NCBI RefSeq assembly: GCF_001807265.1
Contig: NZ_KV788391.1
Coordinates: forward strand, 83,886-147,885
From: Corynebacterium sp. HMSC05H05
Lineage (GTDB): Bacteria > Actinomycetota > Actinomycetes > Mycobacteriales > Mycobacteriaceae
Direction: 5' to 3'
DNA length: 64,000 bases
In this document: one piece after another, positions 56,501 to 64,000 of the stretch
Layout of the letters: every line of letters begins with the position of its first letter
Numbering within the stretch: the first letter of the stretch is position 1
Position numbers and translations under genes: made by a program
The notes under the pieces: generated by a model
Databases searched by the model: none
The model's input: the letters and a program-made list of their open reading frames with translations, nothing else
What the model was told of the DNA's origin: nothing

Positions 56501-56891
56501 TGAATTCCACATTGATCGTGTCGGTCTCCGGAAGCTCAGCATCCGAGTCCGGGGTGATGGAAATTTCACCCGTCGCTGGATCGACCGTTGCACCCCAGCC
56601 AGGGTTTACACCGTCGGCCAGCTTGTAGCTGGTCGGCGGGTAGACGGTCAAAGCGTTAGTGTTCGGACTGATCTTGGTCGTATCTCCGTATTTCACCGTG
56701 GTGGAAGACGGGTATTTCACCCACGACCTATCGGCGTCAGTCCGTTTTGAAAGCTGCGCCGACGCCTGCGACGAGACCTGCGGGGCTACAACCGGCTGGA
56801 CGCCCGTGGCCACAAGCGACAGGCCGAGCGCGCACGCGGCTACCGATGTCCCGCGCCGACGCGCAAATGCGCGGTCACGCTTTCCAGTCAT
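53529..56891 (-). CDS. Rib-type surface protein, C-terminal anchor out of frame
   Basis: About 1120 residues from ATG 56891 (AAGGGG 6 bases upstream). Signal peptide cleaved near ASA-QL. Two or more Ig-like N-terminal domains are followed by a TTKPT/TSAQPT-rich linker (about 365-440), then repeated Rib/YPDG-like modules with the pattern DPxTGxIxV and YPDGT/FADGS. The frame ends in DGARPMAPRN...CLR. One frame over, ADGSSKPSPVVWVLAVIGLLG...DNRDSFQHFLERWM runs to a TAG at 53449. Such a GSS-plus-helix ending is typical of these proteins, so a base is probably missing near 53575-53590 (restored length about 1147). Confidence 0.82.
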   Translation of the reverse strand: MTGKRDRAFARRRGTSVAACALGLSLVATGVQPVVAPQVSSQASAQLSKRTDADRSWVKYPSSTTVKYGDTTKISPNTNALTVYPPTSYKLADGVNPGWGATVDPATGEISITPDSDAELPETDTINVEFTFKDNSTKVVGAPISLQPDPVYVDQADKVYWTGREINPVDIRVNRATYDSGLTIDESTLPAGITADLRNFGNIKHIFLKGTPAEIGTFEVKTQLVEGGSVVEGANGPLEQTFTITVKDSADLPAPVEENFVEDPKPVKPGESVDIKIPTENASSVEVTDLPDGLTYDDEESKIKGTPKASGKAKVEIITNDAKVITDTIDIQVEGSGDSTTPETTTSEPTTTKPTSATPTSGRQTTQPAPKPTTKPTTSAQPTSGQATSAQPTTPKPTTAKPTTSAQQTTKPTTSKPAPSVDDFAWKTLTVQAGTTKVTVPSRKPSKTVNVRVDGDAPEWLSVASDGQVVAEPGRDVDPGTYKVDVVSEAGERDTVTVKVTAPVSDSDRISGMEYKDSYVQAGKTNSSRRPIAVVDRDGVKYTGQPLPAGTKFSTKSAEGTVDPDTGVVTVKAPLRTPAGETIEVPVDFTYPDGTTGKATAVFHVDAAAQNEAYAPAYQEGLGAQPGKTVVVPLIDGTYPVNKDRENVGQYALAPVYDDKGNELGAEKAYKGWDVSIDPDTGAVYATAPEEDPEPITVPVTVLYADGTTSDEENKPTVFARIASLTGQSLAQANTAGGYGKPFFDADGNIRMFPAGSMPPGATFEQTGLTALPVEIDPETGAITVKVSEEAPVGANFDIPLKLTLPDGSVQEMVVPVATQSEAANQAVSWRPVKVTEAGTPVTVEPSQAPAGTSFALAASFDAEGWQASVDPKTGAITAVRNGDEADPQATLIPVVVTFADGSQRVVEVPATTVRGTAALTQVTYPRVTINAGQTAILRPNVSGASFSLVKPIPGLRTKVDSVTGELTVASYDGTVPGPRDIPVQVTFEDSSHTITSARVEVRTKSGKDTLAESIMLNDVSAVGRPDSTTRVTLPVPSKAADQPFSLGEFDADGWEVSLDRARGVLDVHVPADAAGQVKEIPVNVLLADGSTGQFKVVVDVDGARPMAPRNPRRWCGCLR

Positions 56892-57146
56892 TGCAAGACC
56901 CCTTTTCACAAACTTCCATCTACTGCCGACCCAAACAACAGCCGACAGTACGATTTTATCCATCCGTAAATGTATAGGGCACTAACCCATGAAGACAACA
57001 CAATTATGGTTTACGGAGCAGCAAAGCAGTCCAACAAAGACCAACGCAGTCCCCTGCCCTGCTACGCCCGCAACACAGACAGTTTTTGTGCAATCAATCA
57101 CAGCAAGAAGAATCATCATACGTCTGCCTGCAGTGCGGTCAATTTC
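56892..57146. other. AT-rich upstream region of the Rib-type gene; no gene
   Basis: Noticeably lower GC than the flanks. Possible leftward promoter signals (TTGTCT with a TATACA-like box near 56970; TAAAAT near 56955) but none convincing. No ORF is supported. Confidence 0.35.
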
Positions 57147-57276
57147 ATCTGCTAGTTGCCCGAACCGGCTCCTAGCAGATCAGCCCGCAATCGAACCCGC
57201 TTTTCAATATCACCTGGAGCGACGCAAACTTGGACACTTGATCTGCTAGTTGCCGGTTTTTAGGCAACTAGCAGAT
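57147..57276. repeat. Palindromic element P7
   Basis: ATCTGCTAGTTGCC occurs at 57147-57160 and 57241-57254. Inverted copies are CTAGCAGAT (57172-57180) and the perfect GGCAACTAGCAGAT (57263-57276). AACCGGCTCC at 57163 resembles the P3-P5 unit. It lies between the Rib-type gene and ackA. Confidence 0.8.
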
Positions 57277-57277
57277 T

Positions 57278-57287
57278 GCCTATCGAC
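57278..57287 (-). other. Intergenic copy of the dispersed motif GTCGAYARGC
   Basis: GCCTATCGAC directly after palindrome P7, outside any gene. Confidence 0.8.
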
Positions 57288-57333
57288 GCATCCGGCACCC
57301 ACGCCAACACCCCCCACCAACACCAAGATCGCT

Positions 57334-57464
57334 GACCGTCTAGCAGCACCACACGACCTGCTAGACGATCCGCGAACCGGCTCCGCATTTCACCAGGTGA
57401 TGATGACATTGAGTTTCAGTATCAGGCTGACCGTCTAGCACCCGCCGCACGCTGCTAGACGATC
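57334..57464. repeat. Palindromic element P8 (twin hairpins)
   Basis: GACCGTCTAGCA ... TGCTAGACGATC occurs twice (57334-57370 and 57429-57464) as two near-identical hairpins about 95 bases apart, with GAACCGGCTCC between them. Confidence 0.85.
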
Positions 57465-57478
57465 AGGCACAGAGCAGC

Positions 57479-57515
57479 AAAAACCCCGGCGCCAGGACTC
57501 GCCTGGCAACCGGGG
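57479..57515 (-). terminator. Intrinsic terminator of ackA
   Basis: CCCCGG/CCGGGG outer stem with a GCCAGG/CCTGGC inner stem, followed on the minus strand by TTTTT. Confidence 0.88.
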
Positions 57516-57532
57516 CACGAGAAACTGCCGGG

Positions 57533-58738
57533 CTACCCCACGCGGGCGGCGACGGCTGCGGCCTTCTGCGCGATAGCGAGCTCCTCGTTGGTGGGCACGA
57601 CAAGGACCTTCACCTTGGAGTCGTCGGTGGAGATGATGCGCGGGCCGTCGTTGGGCAGCGCATTTTTCTCCGGATCGATCTCGATGCCGTACATCTTCAG
57701 GTTGTCCAGAGCGTCCATGCGCACGTGCTGGTCGTTCTCGCCGACGCCGGCGGTGAACGTGATGGCGTCCACGCGGCCAAGCGCGATCATGTAGGAGCCG
57801 ATAAAGCGGCGCAGCTGGTTCAGGTAGACCATGTAGGCCAGCCAGGCGTTTTCGTTTTCTTCCTCGATCATGGCGCGTAGCTCGCGGAAGTCGTTAACGC
57901 CGGACAGGCCCTTCACGCCGGACTGGCGGTTGAGCAGGTTGTCAATCTCGTCGATGGACATGCCGCCCTGGCGCACCAGGTGGAAGATGATGCCGGGGTC
58001 GATGTCGCCGGAGCGGGTGCCCATGGCCAGGCCGGCCAGCGGGGTCAGGCCCATGGAGGTGTCAATCGGATGTCCGTTGGCCACGGCCGACGCGGAGGCG
58101 CCGTTGCCTAGGTGCAGGACGATCTGGCGAGTGTGGTTCGGGTCGCGGCCGATCAGCTCCGGCACCTGGGAGGAGACAAACTCGTGGGAGGTGCCGTGGA
58201 AGCCGTAGCGGCGGATCAGGTTCTGCTCCGCCACCTCGGCGTTGATCGCGTACAGGGCGGCGGCCGGCGGCAGGTCACGGAAGAAGCCGGTGTCGAAGAC
58301 CGCGACGTGCGGGATGTCCGGCAGCAAAGCGCGGGCGACCTCGATGCCGTCGATGTTGGCCGGGTTGTGCAGCGGCGCCAGCGGGATCAGATCGCGGATC
58401 ATGTCCACCACCGGGTCCAGGATCAGCTCCGGCTCGGAGAAGACCATGCCGCCGTGGACGACGCGGTGGCCTGCGGCGACGATGTCGAGTTGCGTCGGGC
58501 CGATGCCTTTGGCGTCGAGAAGCTTGAAGGTTTCCTGCAGGCCGTCAGCATGCGTGGGCACGGCCTTCTGCACGACGTACTTCTGGCCGTCGTACTTGAT
58601 GGTGATGCGGCCCTGCGGCTCGCCGATCTGCTCGACCAGGCCGGAGACGAACGGGTCCGCGGACGCGTCCGAGGTCGGGTCGACGATCTGGAACTTGATC
58701 GAGGAGGAACCGGAGTTGATAACGAGTACGTAGGACAT
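57533..58738 (-). CDS. ackA: Acetate kinase
   Basis: A 401-residue enzyme interconverting acetyl phosphate plus ADP with acetate plus ATP. The N-terminal [13 protein letters not shown] and [23 protein letters not shown] and FTAGVGEN motifs are all present. The ATG directly abuts the pta stop (TAAATG), so translation is coupled. Together they run the acetate pathway in either direction. Confidence 0.97.
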   Translation of the reverse strand: MSYVLVINSGSSSIKFQIVDPTSDASADPFVSGLVEQIGEPQGRITIKYDGQKYVVQKAVPTHADGLQETFKLLDAKGIGPTQLDIVAAGHRVVHGGMVFSEPELILDPVVDMIRDLIPLAPLHNPANIDGIEVARALLPDIPHVAVFDTGFFRDLPPAAALYAINAEVAEQNLIRRYGFHGTSHEFVSSQVPELIGRDPNHTRQIVLHLGNGASASAVANGHPIDTSMGLTPLAGLAMGTRSGDIDPGIIFHLVRQGGMSIDEIDNLLNRQSGVKGLSGVNDFRELRAMIEEENENAWLAYMVYLNQLRRFIGSYMIALGRVDAITFTAGVGENDQHVRMDALDNLKMYGIEIDPEKNALPNDGPRIISTDDSKVKVLVVPTNEELAIAQKAAAVAARVG

Positions 58739-60082
58739 TTACTTCGCCCCCGCCTGGATCGCCGTGATGGCCACGGTATTGACGATGTCGGGCACGGTCG
58801 CGCCGCGGGACAGGTCGTTGACCGGCTTGTTCAGGCCCTGCAGCACCGGGCCGACGGCGAGTGCGCCGCCGGTGCGCTGGGCGATCTTGTAACCCGCGTT
58901 GCCCGCCTCCAGGTCGGGGAAGATGAACACGTTGGCCTGGCCGGCAACCGGGGAATCCGGGGCCTTCTTCTTGCCGACGCCCGGGTCGCAGGCGGCGTCG
59001 AACTGCAGGGGTCCGTCGATGGCCACATCCGGTGCGAGCTCCTTGGCCTTCGCGGTCGCCTCCACGGCGCGCTCCACGTCCGGGCCGGCACCGGAGCTAC
59101 CGGTGGAGTAGGACAGGACGGCCACCTTCGGGTCGATGCCGAACTGCGCGGCGGTCTTCGCGGACACGGCGGCGATCTCACCGATCTGCTCCGCGGTCGG
59201 ATTCGGGTTCACGGCGCAGTCGCCGAACGCCCAGAGGCGGTCCTGCATGACCATGAGGAAGATCGAGGACACCACAGACGCGCCCGGGGCGGTCTTGATG
59301 ATCTGGAAGGACGGCTTAATCGTGTGCGCGGTGGTGTGCGCGGCGCCGGAGACCATGCCGTCCGCAAGCCCCTTGTGCACCATCATGGTGCCGAAGTAGG
59401 AGACGTCCTTCATGGTCTCGCGCGCCTCTTCAATGGTCACGCCCTTCTTCTTGCGAAGCTCCGCGAACTCGGCTGCGAACTCCTCCGCCAGCTCGGACTC
59501 GAGGTGGTTGACCAGGTGCGCGCCGGAAAGGTCCAGGACCAGGTCGGCGGCGCGGCGGTTCATGTCGTCCACGTCGCCGAGGATGGTCAGCTCGGCCACG
59601 CCCTGCTTGAGCAGCTGGTCCGCGGCCTGCAGGATGCGGTCGTCCTCGCCCTCCGGCAGCACCACGTGCTTGCGGTTGGCGCGCGCCTGCTCGATCAGCT
59701 GGCGCTCGAACACCACGGGGCTCATCACCTGCTGGGCCTCGACGGGCTCAACGTTGTCAAAATCGCCATTGCTTATCGACGCCACGGTCGCCCCCAACTC
59801 CCCAATCCTCGCTGCCGCGAGCTTGGCAGCCGCGTCGTCGCCTGCGGCGAGCAGCACCGGAGCACCGATGGCGGCGGCGAGCTGCGCATCGAAGTTGTAG
59901 TCGCCGGTGCCGGCGTACAGGGCCGGCTCTTCGGTGACCTGCTCGGAGTTGAAGATTTCTGCCACGCTGTCACCCGAAAGTCGCACCAGGGGCAGCTCCA
60001 GACGGCTGGCAAGCTGCTGCAGATCCAGGCCGTCAAAGGTGCGGTTTGCAAGGGTTACCAGCAATGATTGGCGTTGAGACAT
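58739..60082 (-). CDS. pta: Phosphate acetyltransferase
   Basis: About 447 residues. Converts acetyl-CoA and phosphate to acetyl phosphate. The C-terminal PTA_PTB domain (about 120-445) shows VVLPEGEDDRILQAADQLL, LADGMVSGAAHTTA, NPNPTAEQIGEIA and LSYSTGSSGAGPDVERA. A short N-terminal domain precedes it. ATG 60082 has AAAGGTGAAG upstream and is preferred to one 8 codons earlier. A dispersed 11-mer (59771) encodes ASISN with a rare ATA codon. Confidence 0.96.
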   Translation of the reverse strand: MSQRQSLLVTLANRTFDGLDLQQLASRLELPLVRLSGDSVAEIFNSEQVTEEPALYAGTGDYNFDAQLAAAIGAPVLLAAGDDAAAKLAAARIGELGATVASISNGDFDNVEPVEAQQVMSPVVFERQLIEQARANRKHVVLPEGEDDRILQAADQLLKQGVAELTILGDVDDMNRRAADLVLDLSGAHLVNHLESELAEEFAAEFAELRKKKGVTIEEARETMKDVSYFGTMMVHKGLADGMVSGAAHTTAHTIKPSFQIIKTAPGASVVSSIFLMVMQDRLWAFGDCAVNPNPTAEQIGEIAAVSAKTAAQFGIDPKVAVLSYSTGSSGAGPDVERAVEATAKAKELAPDVAIDGPLQFDAACDPGVGKKKAPDSPVAGQANVFIFPDLEAGNAGYKIAQRTGGALAVGPVLQGLNKPVNDLSRGATVPDIVNTVAITAIQAGAK

Positions 60083-60160
60083 GGCTTCACCTTTCGTCGT
60101 GGGCAAACATGCAACAGTTTACCGGTGCGAGCCCCGTCAAGACGAACCGAATGGTGTGAT

Positions 60161-61384
60161 CTAATTCTCGCCGGGTTTTCCGTCGACTCTGTAGATCTCG
60201 CGGACGGCCTCCTCAGTGCGCTGGCGGGCCTCCGCCGCGGAATCGGCCGTGGCGAGGACCAAGGTGCCGTCGCCAAGCATTCGCACCGTCACCTCCTCGA
60301 TTGCCATGGCCGCGGCGAGCGCGGACTGCGACGGGTGCCCCTCCAAAAAACGCACCGCGCCCGGGCTGATCAACGTCGAATCAATGGGCAGCCGCTGCGT
60401 CGCGTGCGCCTGCAGGTCGAACTGGTTGATGCGCTGGGTGACAAACGTGACCAACCCGTCGCGGCTCGGGCGCGGGGTGACCTGGGAGAAGTAGACATCG
60501 TCGCCGGAGACGAACATCTCCACCGAAAAGATGCCGCAGCTGGCCAACGCGCCGGTGATGCGCGCCGCGATGGAGCGCGCGTTATCCATCGCCGCCTCAG
60601 GCAGCGGCGCAGGCTGCCAACTTTCGACGAGCTTGCCGTCGCGGTGGCGGGTACCAATCGGCTCGCAGAACCACGTAGCCAACTCGCCCGTCTCCGGGTC
60701 GATGGAGCGCGCGGCAAGGATGGTGACCTCGAAATCGAAGTCGATGAAGCGCTCCACCACCGCACCCTGGCCCAGGCCACGATCGGCGGCGCGCCACGCA
60801 TCAGCGAGATCCCCGTCGCTGTGCACAATGCTGAAACCCTCGCCGTCCTTGCTGGTCGGCGCCTTGACCACGCAGGGGTAGCCGATCCGCTCCACCGCGT
60901 CGTGCATCTCCTGGGGAGTCGAGGCGTACTCGTAGTCCAAAACGGGAAGGCCCAGCTCCTCGTTTGCCTGCTTACGCACGGCCATCCGGTCCGCCGTGTG
61001 GCGGCACGCCTCCACCGACGGGGCCACCACCGCGCCGACGCGCTGGGAGACCTCCTCCACCGTCTCGATCGTGTCCTCGGCATCGCCCGACGTGACGATG
61101 ATGCCCGGGTAGAACACCTCCGCGATACTCGCGGCGCCGATGCGGGTGTCAAACCCCATGCGCTTGTAGGCCTGCTCCAGGTCCAGCGCCATCGCGGACT
61201 CGCCCAGGATCAGCGCCCGGCGCGGCATCTCCGCCGGTTCCTCGCTGGTAGCGGGCGCGGCGGGGACGGTGGGGATGGCACCCGTGTCGTCGGCGGAGTG
61301 CTCGGCGTTGGGCCCGGTGTTGAGGTTGGTGTTGGGCCCGGTTGAGCGCTCGGAGGGGTGCTCTGCAGAGTGCGGAACAGTCAT
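60161..61384 (-). CDS. purT: Formate-dependent phosphoribosylglycinamide formyltransferase
   Basis: A 407-residue ATP-grasp enzyme of purine synthesis that uses formate and ATP to formylate GAR. Visible PurT features are CVVKAPTSKDGEGFSIV, ERFIDFDFEVTILAARS, EPIGTRHRDGKLVESWQPAPLP and DVYFSQVTPRPSRDGLVTF. The first about 50 residues are a proline/threonine-rich extension not usual in PurT, so a later start is possible though none has a better RBS. It precedes pta on the same strand by 78 bases. Confidence 0.9.
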   Translation of the reverse strand: MTVPHSAEHPSERSTGPNTNLNTGPNAEHSADDTGAIPTVPAAPATSEEPAEMPRRALILGESAMALDLEQAYKRMGFDTRIGAASIAEVFYPGIIVTSGDAEDTIETVEEVSQRVGAVVAPSVEACRHTADRMAVRKQANEELGLPVLDYEYASTPQEMHDAVERIGYPCVVKAPTSKDGEGFSIVHSDGDLADAWRAADRGLGQGAVVERFIDFDFEVTILAARSIDPETGELATWFCEPIGTRHRDGKLVESWQPAPLPEAAMDNARSIAARITGALASCGIFSVEMFVSGDDVYFSQVTPRPSRDGLVTFVTQRINQFDLQAHATQRLPIDSTLISPGAVRFLEGHPSQSALAAAMAIEEVTVRMLGDGTLVLATADSAAEARQRTEEAVREIYRVDGKPGEN

Positions 61385-61470
61385 GGGAGCTGATTATCCC
61401 ACAGTTCCGGGTGCGGGCTGGTACGCAAAGCCTGCCCTTGTGCGAATACGCTGGATCCACCCCCAGACCG

Positions 61471-62214
61471 TCACCGAACTGGGGGATGTTTGAGGAGCTG
61501 CGACACACGACTGAAGCCTGTCGCCCATTCTTTCAACTCCGGATCGACGATTTCTAGAAGCTCGAAGATATCGTTAAGCCGCTGACGAAGAGGATGCGTT
61601 GCGGTTACACGAGTTGAAGGCCCCAGCAGGTACTCGTGGTGCGCTATGCGGTTCCGAAAGTACGTGAGCCTGTAGAGAAGCCACCGCAATCGGTCCGGAT
61701 CGGCTCCCGGCTGGAAAACACACTTGAGGGCAGATTCCCAAAGAATGGTGCGGTAGTTGTTCGTCACCGGGTCTTTCGACTCTCCCCACTCAGACGGAAA
61801 CAAATTGTGCCAAGCTCCAAAAGTCACCTGAGCAAGAACATCGCCTTCCTGCAACGGAAAACCCTTTCGTGGGTGCGCAGGGTTCTGATCTCGACGGTTC
61901 TTCGCTTCCTTCGCCTTGGATTGAGCCTCAAGCAGAGGTCCCTTCATCAACTTCTGCAAAGGAAGCGGGAGCATCGCTGGCTCCGCGAGCAGCCATTTCC
62001 CGACGTCCCTAGAGAGACAGTAGCGGTCCACCCCTCGGTAAATGACGTTTCGCAAAGCAACCTCCGAAATGCCAAGCAATTCAAAATAAGCTGCCCCGAC
62101 TTGGACATTCCAGAGATAAAACGAGAGCGCCAACTTCACGTTTCCATCAGCAAGCTGTAGGAACGGCGCTAAACGAGCCTCTCCGAGATAGGTTCCCCAG
62201 AAACCCTTATTCAT
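61471..62214 (-). CDS. Abi-like HEPN-domain protein (abortive-infection family)
   Basis: A 247-residue protein with the Abi_2-type pattern LSFYLWNVQVGAAYFELLGISEVALRN and the HEPN RNase signature FRNRIAHHE near the C-terminus (R-x4-H). GC content is clearly lower than the surroundings, suggesting horizontal acquisition. It stands alone, with no recognisable antitoxin gene beside it, and palindrome P9 lies just upstream. A role in phage defence is inferred from the family only. Confidence 0.8.
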   Translation of the reverse strand: MNKGFWGTYLGEARLAPFLQLADGNVKLALSFYLWNVQVGAAYFELLGISEVALRNVIYRGVDRYCLSRDVGKWLLAEPAMLPLPLQKLMKGPLLEAQSKAKEAKNRRDQNPAHPRKGFPLQEGDVLAQVTFGAWHNLFPSEWGESKDPVTNNYRTILWESALKCVFQPGADPDRLRWLLYRLTYFRNRIAHHEYLLGPSTRVTATHPLRQRLNDIFELLEIVDPELKEWATGFSRVSQLLKHPPVR

Positions 62215-62274
62215 TACAATCCCCCTCGATACATGCTACTGTTCTACGCGAAAAGGCTCTACGGAGTCGGAGAC

Positions 62275-62317
62275 TGAAAGCGGGTCTGTTGGTTTTCACC
62301 AGCACGGCCCGCTTTCG
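62275..62317. other. Stable intergenic hairpin
   Basis: GAAAGCGGG/CCCGCTTTC outer stem with an inner TGTTGGT/ACCAGCA stem and TTTC loop. It is followed by TCGTTTGCGTTT, so it might end a rightward transcript, but no rightward gene precedes it. Confidence 0.55.
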
Positions 62318-62336
62318 TTTGCGTTTACTCGGACAG

Positions 62337-62399
62337 ACCCTGGGATCCTCACCCTGGGATCGGCCGATTGGAGTTGTCAGTGGGTGAAGATCCCAGGGT
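62337..62399. repeat. Palindromic element P9
   Basis: ACCCTGGGATC at 62337 and 62351 (14-base period) faces inverted GATCCCAGGGT (62389-62399). The outer 18 bases pair with one mismatch. Confidence 0.85.
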
Positions 62400-62511
62400 T
62401 TCGCGGTGCGGGGGTCTGAGCAGTGCACTTCACCAATAGTGATCGATCATTAAAAGTGATCAAACAGATCAGACCGGTCGCTCACGGGCTCGCCCCCCCC
62501 AACCAACGACG

Positions 62512-62549
62512 AAGCGCCCCTGCCTCCCGGTGCGGGAAGCGGGGGCGCT
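62512..62549 (-). terminator. Probable terminator of the right-edge surface gene
   Basis: GC-rich stem AGCGCCCC...TCCC / GGGA...GGGGGCGCT downstream of the stop. No T-run follows (a run of C/G instead), so termination efficiency is uncertain. Confidence 0.5.
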
Positions 62550-62579
62550 CGGCTCGGCTAGGGCCCGGGCCCTACTCGG

Positions 62580-64000
62580 TTACTTCTTCTCGGAAGAACC
62601 GGCGTAGGTCTTGCCGGAGGAGCCCTTCAGCTCGAGGTCCTTGACGGAGCTGCCGATGCCGCCCGGGGTGCAGTTGTCGTAGATGACCGTGCCGGTGAGG
62701 ATGCCGGCGGCGATCAGCGCGAGGCCTGCGCCCACGGTTGCCACGTCCAGGCCGAACTGGCGCAGCTGCTTGTTAATCACCTCTACCTGCAGCGCAATCT
62801 CCGGGTTGAACACGCCCAGCTCCTGCTGGATCCGTGCGTTGGCCAGGCGGATCTGCTCGGAGTATTGCTCCACCACCGGGGACAGGCCCGGGATGGCGGT
62901 CTGGGTGGCCAGGCCGATCGGGATCAGCGCCAGCAGCGGCAGGCCGAAGCCGACGGAGGTGGCGATGCAGCGCTTGCGCTCGTCGTCGGTCAGGCCCGGC
63001 TTGCCCGGCGTCTCAGACACTTCCTGACCCTCGGACGGCGTGAAGTTCACGTCGAGCGGGTTGGACTTGCCCTCGATCTCGTCGCGGTTGGACACGCCGT
63101 CACCGTCGAAGTCGCCGTTCGGGTCCAGGATGGAGCGGCCGTCCTGACCCACCAGCTCAAACTTCGCCTCGCCGGTCAGCGGATCCTTCACGCCGTCGAG
63201 CGTGATGGTGCCGGTGGCCTTCGGGTTGGCGATGCCGTCGAACTGCTTCACAAAGTCGTCCCAGGTGGTCTTGCCGGTCGGGAACTTCTCGGTGAAGGAG
63301 TCCTGGAGCTGCTCGTTCGTCGGGGCCTGGCCGGTGATCGTGCCGGAGGTGCCGTCGATAGTAAAGCTCCAGTTGTCCGCGCCCTCGGAACCTTCGACCT
63401 CGGCGCCTACCACTGCAGTGGTGAGGTCCTGGCCCGCGAACGGATCCTTGGACGTGCCCTTCTCGCCCGGCTTCACCGCGGTGGCGTCGCCGTAGTTCGG
63501 CGCAACGATGTTGACGCGCAGGTCGTAGCCGTCCTTGTCGGTGACGCGCTTGCCGTCCTTGTCGCGCACGGCCACGAAGGCCTCGCGCGGGTCGGTGCCG
63601 GCCGGCACGCTCACCTTGATCTCGCCGGTTTCCGGATCGATCTCGACGACGCCGCCCTCGATCTCCTTGCCGGAGCGGTCCACCAGCTTGCCGGTGTAGC
63701 CGCCGTCCTTGTCCGGGTTGTTCACGCGGCCGACAACGTGGAAGTTGCCGTCAGCGGGCACGTCCGGGGTGCTCACAGAAGCGGTGTCGGAGTCGTTGTC
63801 GTCGCGGTTCTTCTCGTGGCCGTCCACCGGCACCTCCACCTCGACCGCGCCGTTGGGCAGGTTCGGGTCGGTGACGGTGACGGTGATCGGGCCGTCGACA
63901 TCCTCGCCCGGGGTGAGGTGGATGTTGCCGTCCTCGTCGATTTCGGCCGGGATGTCCTTGCCGTCTTCGTCGGTGGCGGTGACCTCGGTGTCCTCGGACG
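62580..64000 (-). CDS. Large surface protein, C-terminal part (cut by window edge)
   Basis: The frame is open to the right edge, so the start lies outside. Visible from 64000 leftward are repeated acidic beta modules with the pattern IDxETGEIxVxVPxGTDP and DPNLPNGAVEV (Rib/alpha-like), a calcium-type DPNGDFDGDGVSNRDE stretch, and a C-terminal region with two hydrophobic segments (FGLPLLALIPIGLATQ and VATVGAGLALIAAGILTGTVIYD) and a KGSSGKTYAGSSEKK tail. This tail type is common on large corynebacterial wall-associated proteins without LPXTG. Ligand unknown. Confidence 0.8.
   Translation of the reverse strand, partial: SEDTEVTATDEDGKDIPAEIDEDGNIHLTPGEDVDGPITVTVTDPNLPNGAVEVEVPVDGHEKNRDDNDSDTASVSTPDVPADGNFHVVGRVNNPDKDGGYTGKLVDRSGKEIEGGVVEIDPETGEIKVSVPAGTDPREAFVAVRDKDGKRVTDKDGYDLRVNIVAPNYGDATAVKPGEKGTSKDPFAGQDLTTAVVGAEVEGSEGADNWSFTIDGTSGTITGQAPTNEQLQDSFTEKFPTGKTTWDDFVKQFDGIANPKATGTITLDGVKDPLTGEAKFELVGQDGRSILDPNGDFDGDGVSNRDEIEGKSNPLDVNFTPSEGQEVSETPGKPGLTDDERKRCIATSVGFGLPLLALIPIGLATQTAIPGLSPVVEQYSEQIRLANARIQQELGVFNPEIALQVEVINKQLRQFGLDVATVGAGLALIAAGILTGTVIYDNCTPGGIGSSVKDLELKGSSGKTYAGSSEKK

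Noticed and set aside
58112..60067. Rightward ORF of 651 codons opposite ackA-pta
   Set aside because: Antisense shadow crossing the junction of two certain genes.
62236..62330. A tRNA-like region upstream of the Abi gene
   Set aside because: Only one hairpin can be drawn; no cloverleaf, T-loop GTTCRA or acceptor stem is visible.
62493..62500. Eight-C tract near the right-edge surface gene
   Set aside because: Lies downstream of the stop and terminator hairpin, so no effect on the gene is expected.

Overview
The window is a high-GC actinobacterial chromosome segment that is almost certainly from a Corynebacterium species. The gene order is diagnostic: hpt-tilS-dacB-ppa, groEL upstream of two tiny porH/porA-like genes and ppk2, glnX-glnH-pknG, pta-ackA, a six-gene Mrp antiporter operon, and a SpaABC-type sortase pilus cluster. 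Many genes start within 6-8 bases of a TANNNT box with no Shine-Dalgarno sequence, which fits the leaderless transcripts common in this genus.

Layout. 0-3.5 kb: purine salvage (hpt), tRNA-Ile lysidinylation (tilS), a PBP4-type carboxypeptidase (dacB) and pyrophosphatase (ppa). 3.5-8.1 kb: secreted matrixin-like protease, two paralogous secreted proteins with an AETG-type C-terminal signal, a sortase, a rhodanese and a MarR regulator. 8.1-9.4 kb: an AbiEi/DUF559-type nuclease gene bracketed by palindromes. 9.5-13.3 kb: a Pls-type (epsilon-poly-lysine synthetase-like) NRPS. 13.3-23 kb: pilus cluster read leftward (giant tip adhesin, backbone pilin, minor pilin, class C sortase). 23.4-27 kb: ppk2, porA/porH, groEL with two CIRCE operators. 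27-35.2 kb: M20 peptidase and mrpACDEFG. 35.2-42.5 kb: YbdK-type carboxylate-amine ligase, LytR_C protein, DUF3263 protein, def, LADTG surface protein, truncated GNAT-family protein, xthA, cls. 42.6-43.8 kb: a second nuclease gene bracketed by palindromes. 43.9-51 kb: ABC exporter with a NUDIX gene, then glnX-glnH-pknG, which senses amino acids and controls OdhI and 2-oxoglutarate dehydrogenase. 51-57 kb: secreted metalloprotease and a Rib-type surface protein. 57.5-64 kb: ackA-pta, purT, an Abi-like HEPN gene and the 3' part of another surface protein cut by the window edge.

The most unusual signals are at nucleotide level. First, an 11-mer, CGTCGAYARGC, occurs 23 times on both strands and mostly inside unrelated genes, against about 0.2 expected by chance; it looks like a genome-wide dispersed motif of the uptake-sequence or HIP type. 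Second, there is a family of intergenic palindromes built from an 8-11 base unit repeated at a 14-base period and then inverted. Two paralogous nuclease genes are each bracketed by a pair of these whose unit sequence matches within the pair but differs between the two loci, and solo copies lie elsewhere. Third, two surface-protein genes (the backbone pilin and a Rib-type protein) each carry an apparent single-base frameshift, one removing the signal peptide and the other the C-terminal membrane anchor.
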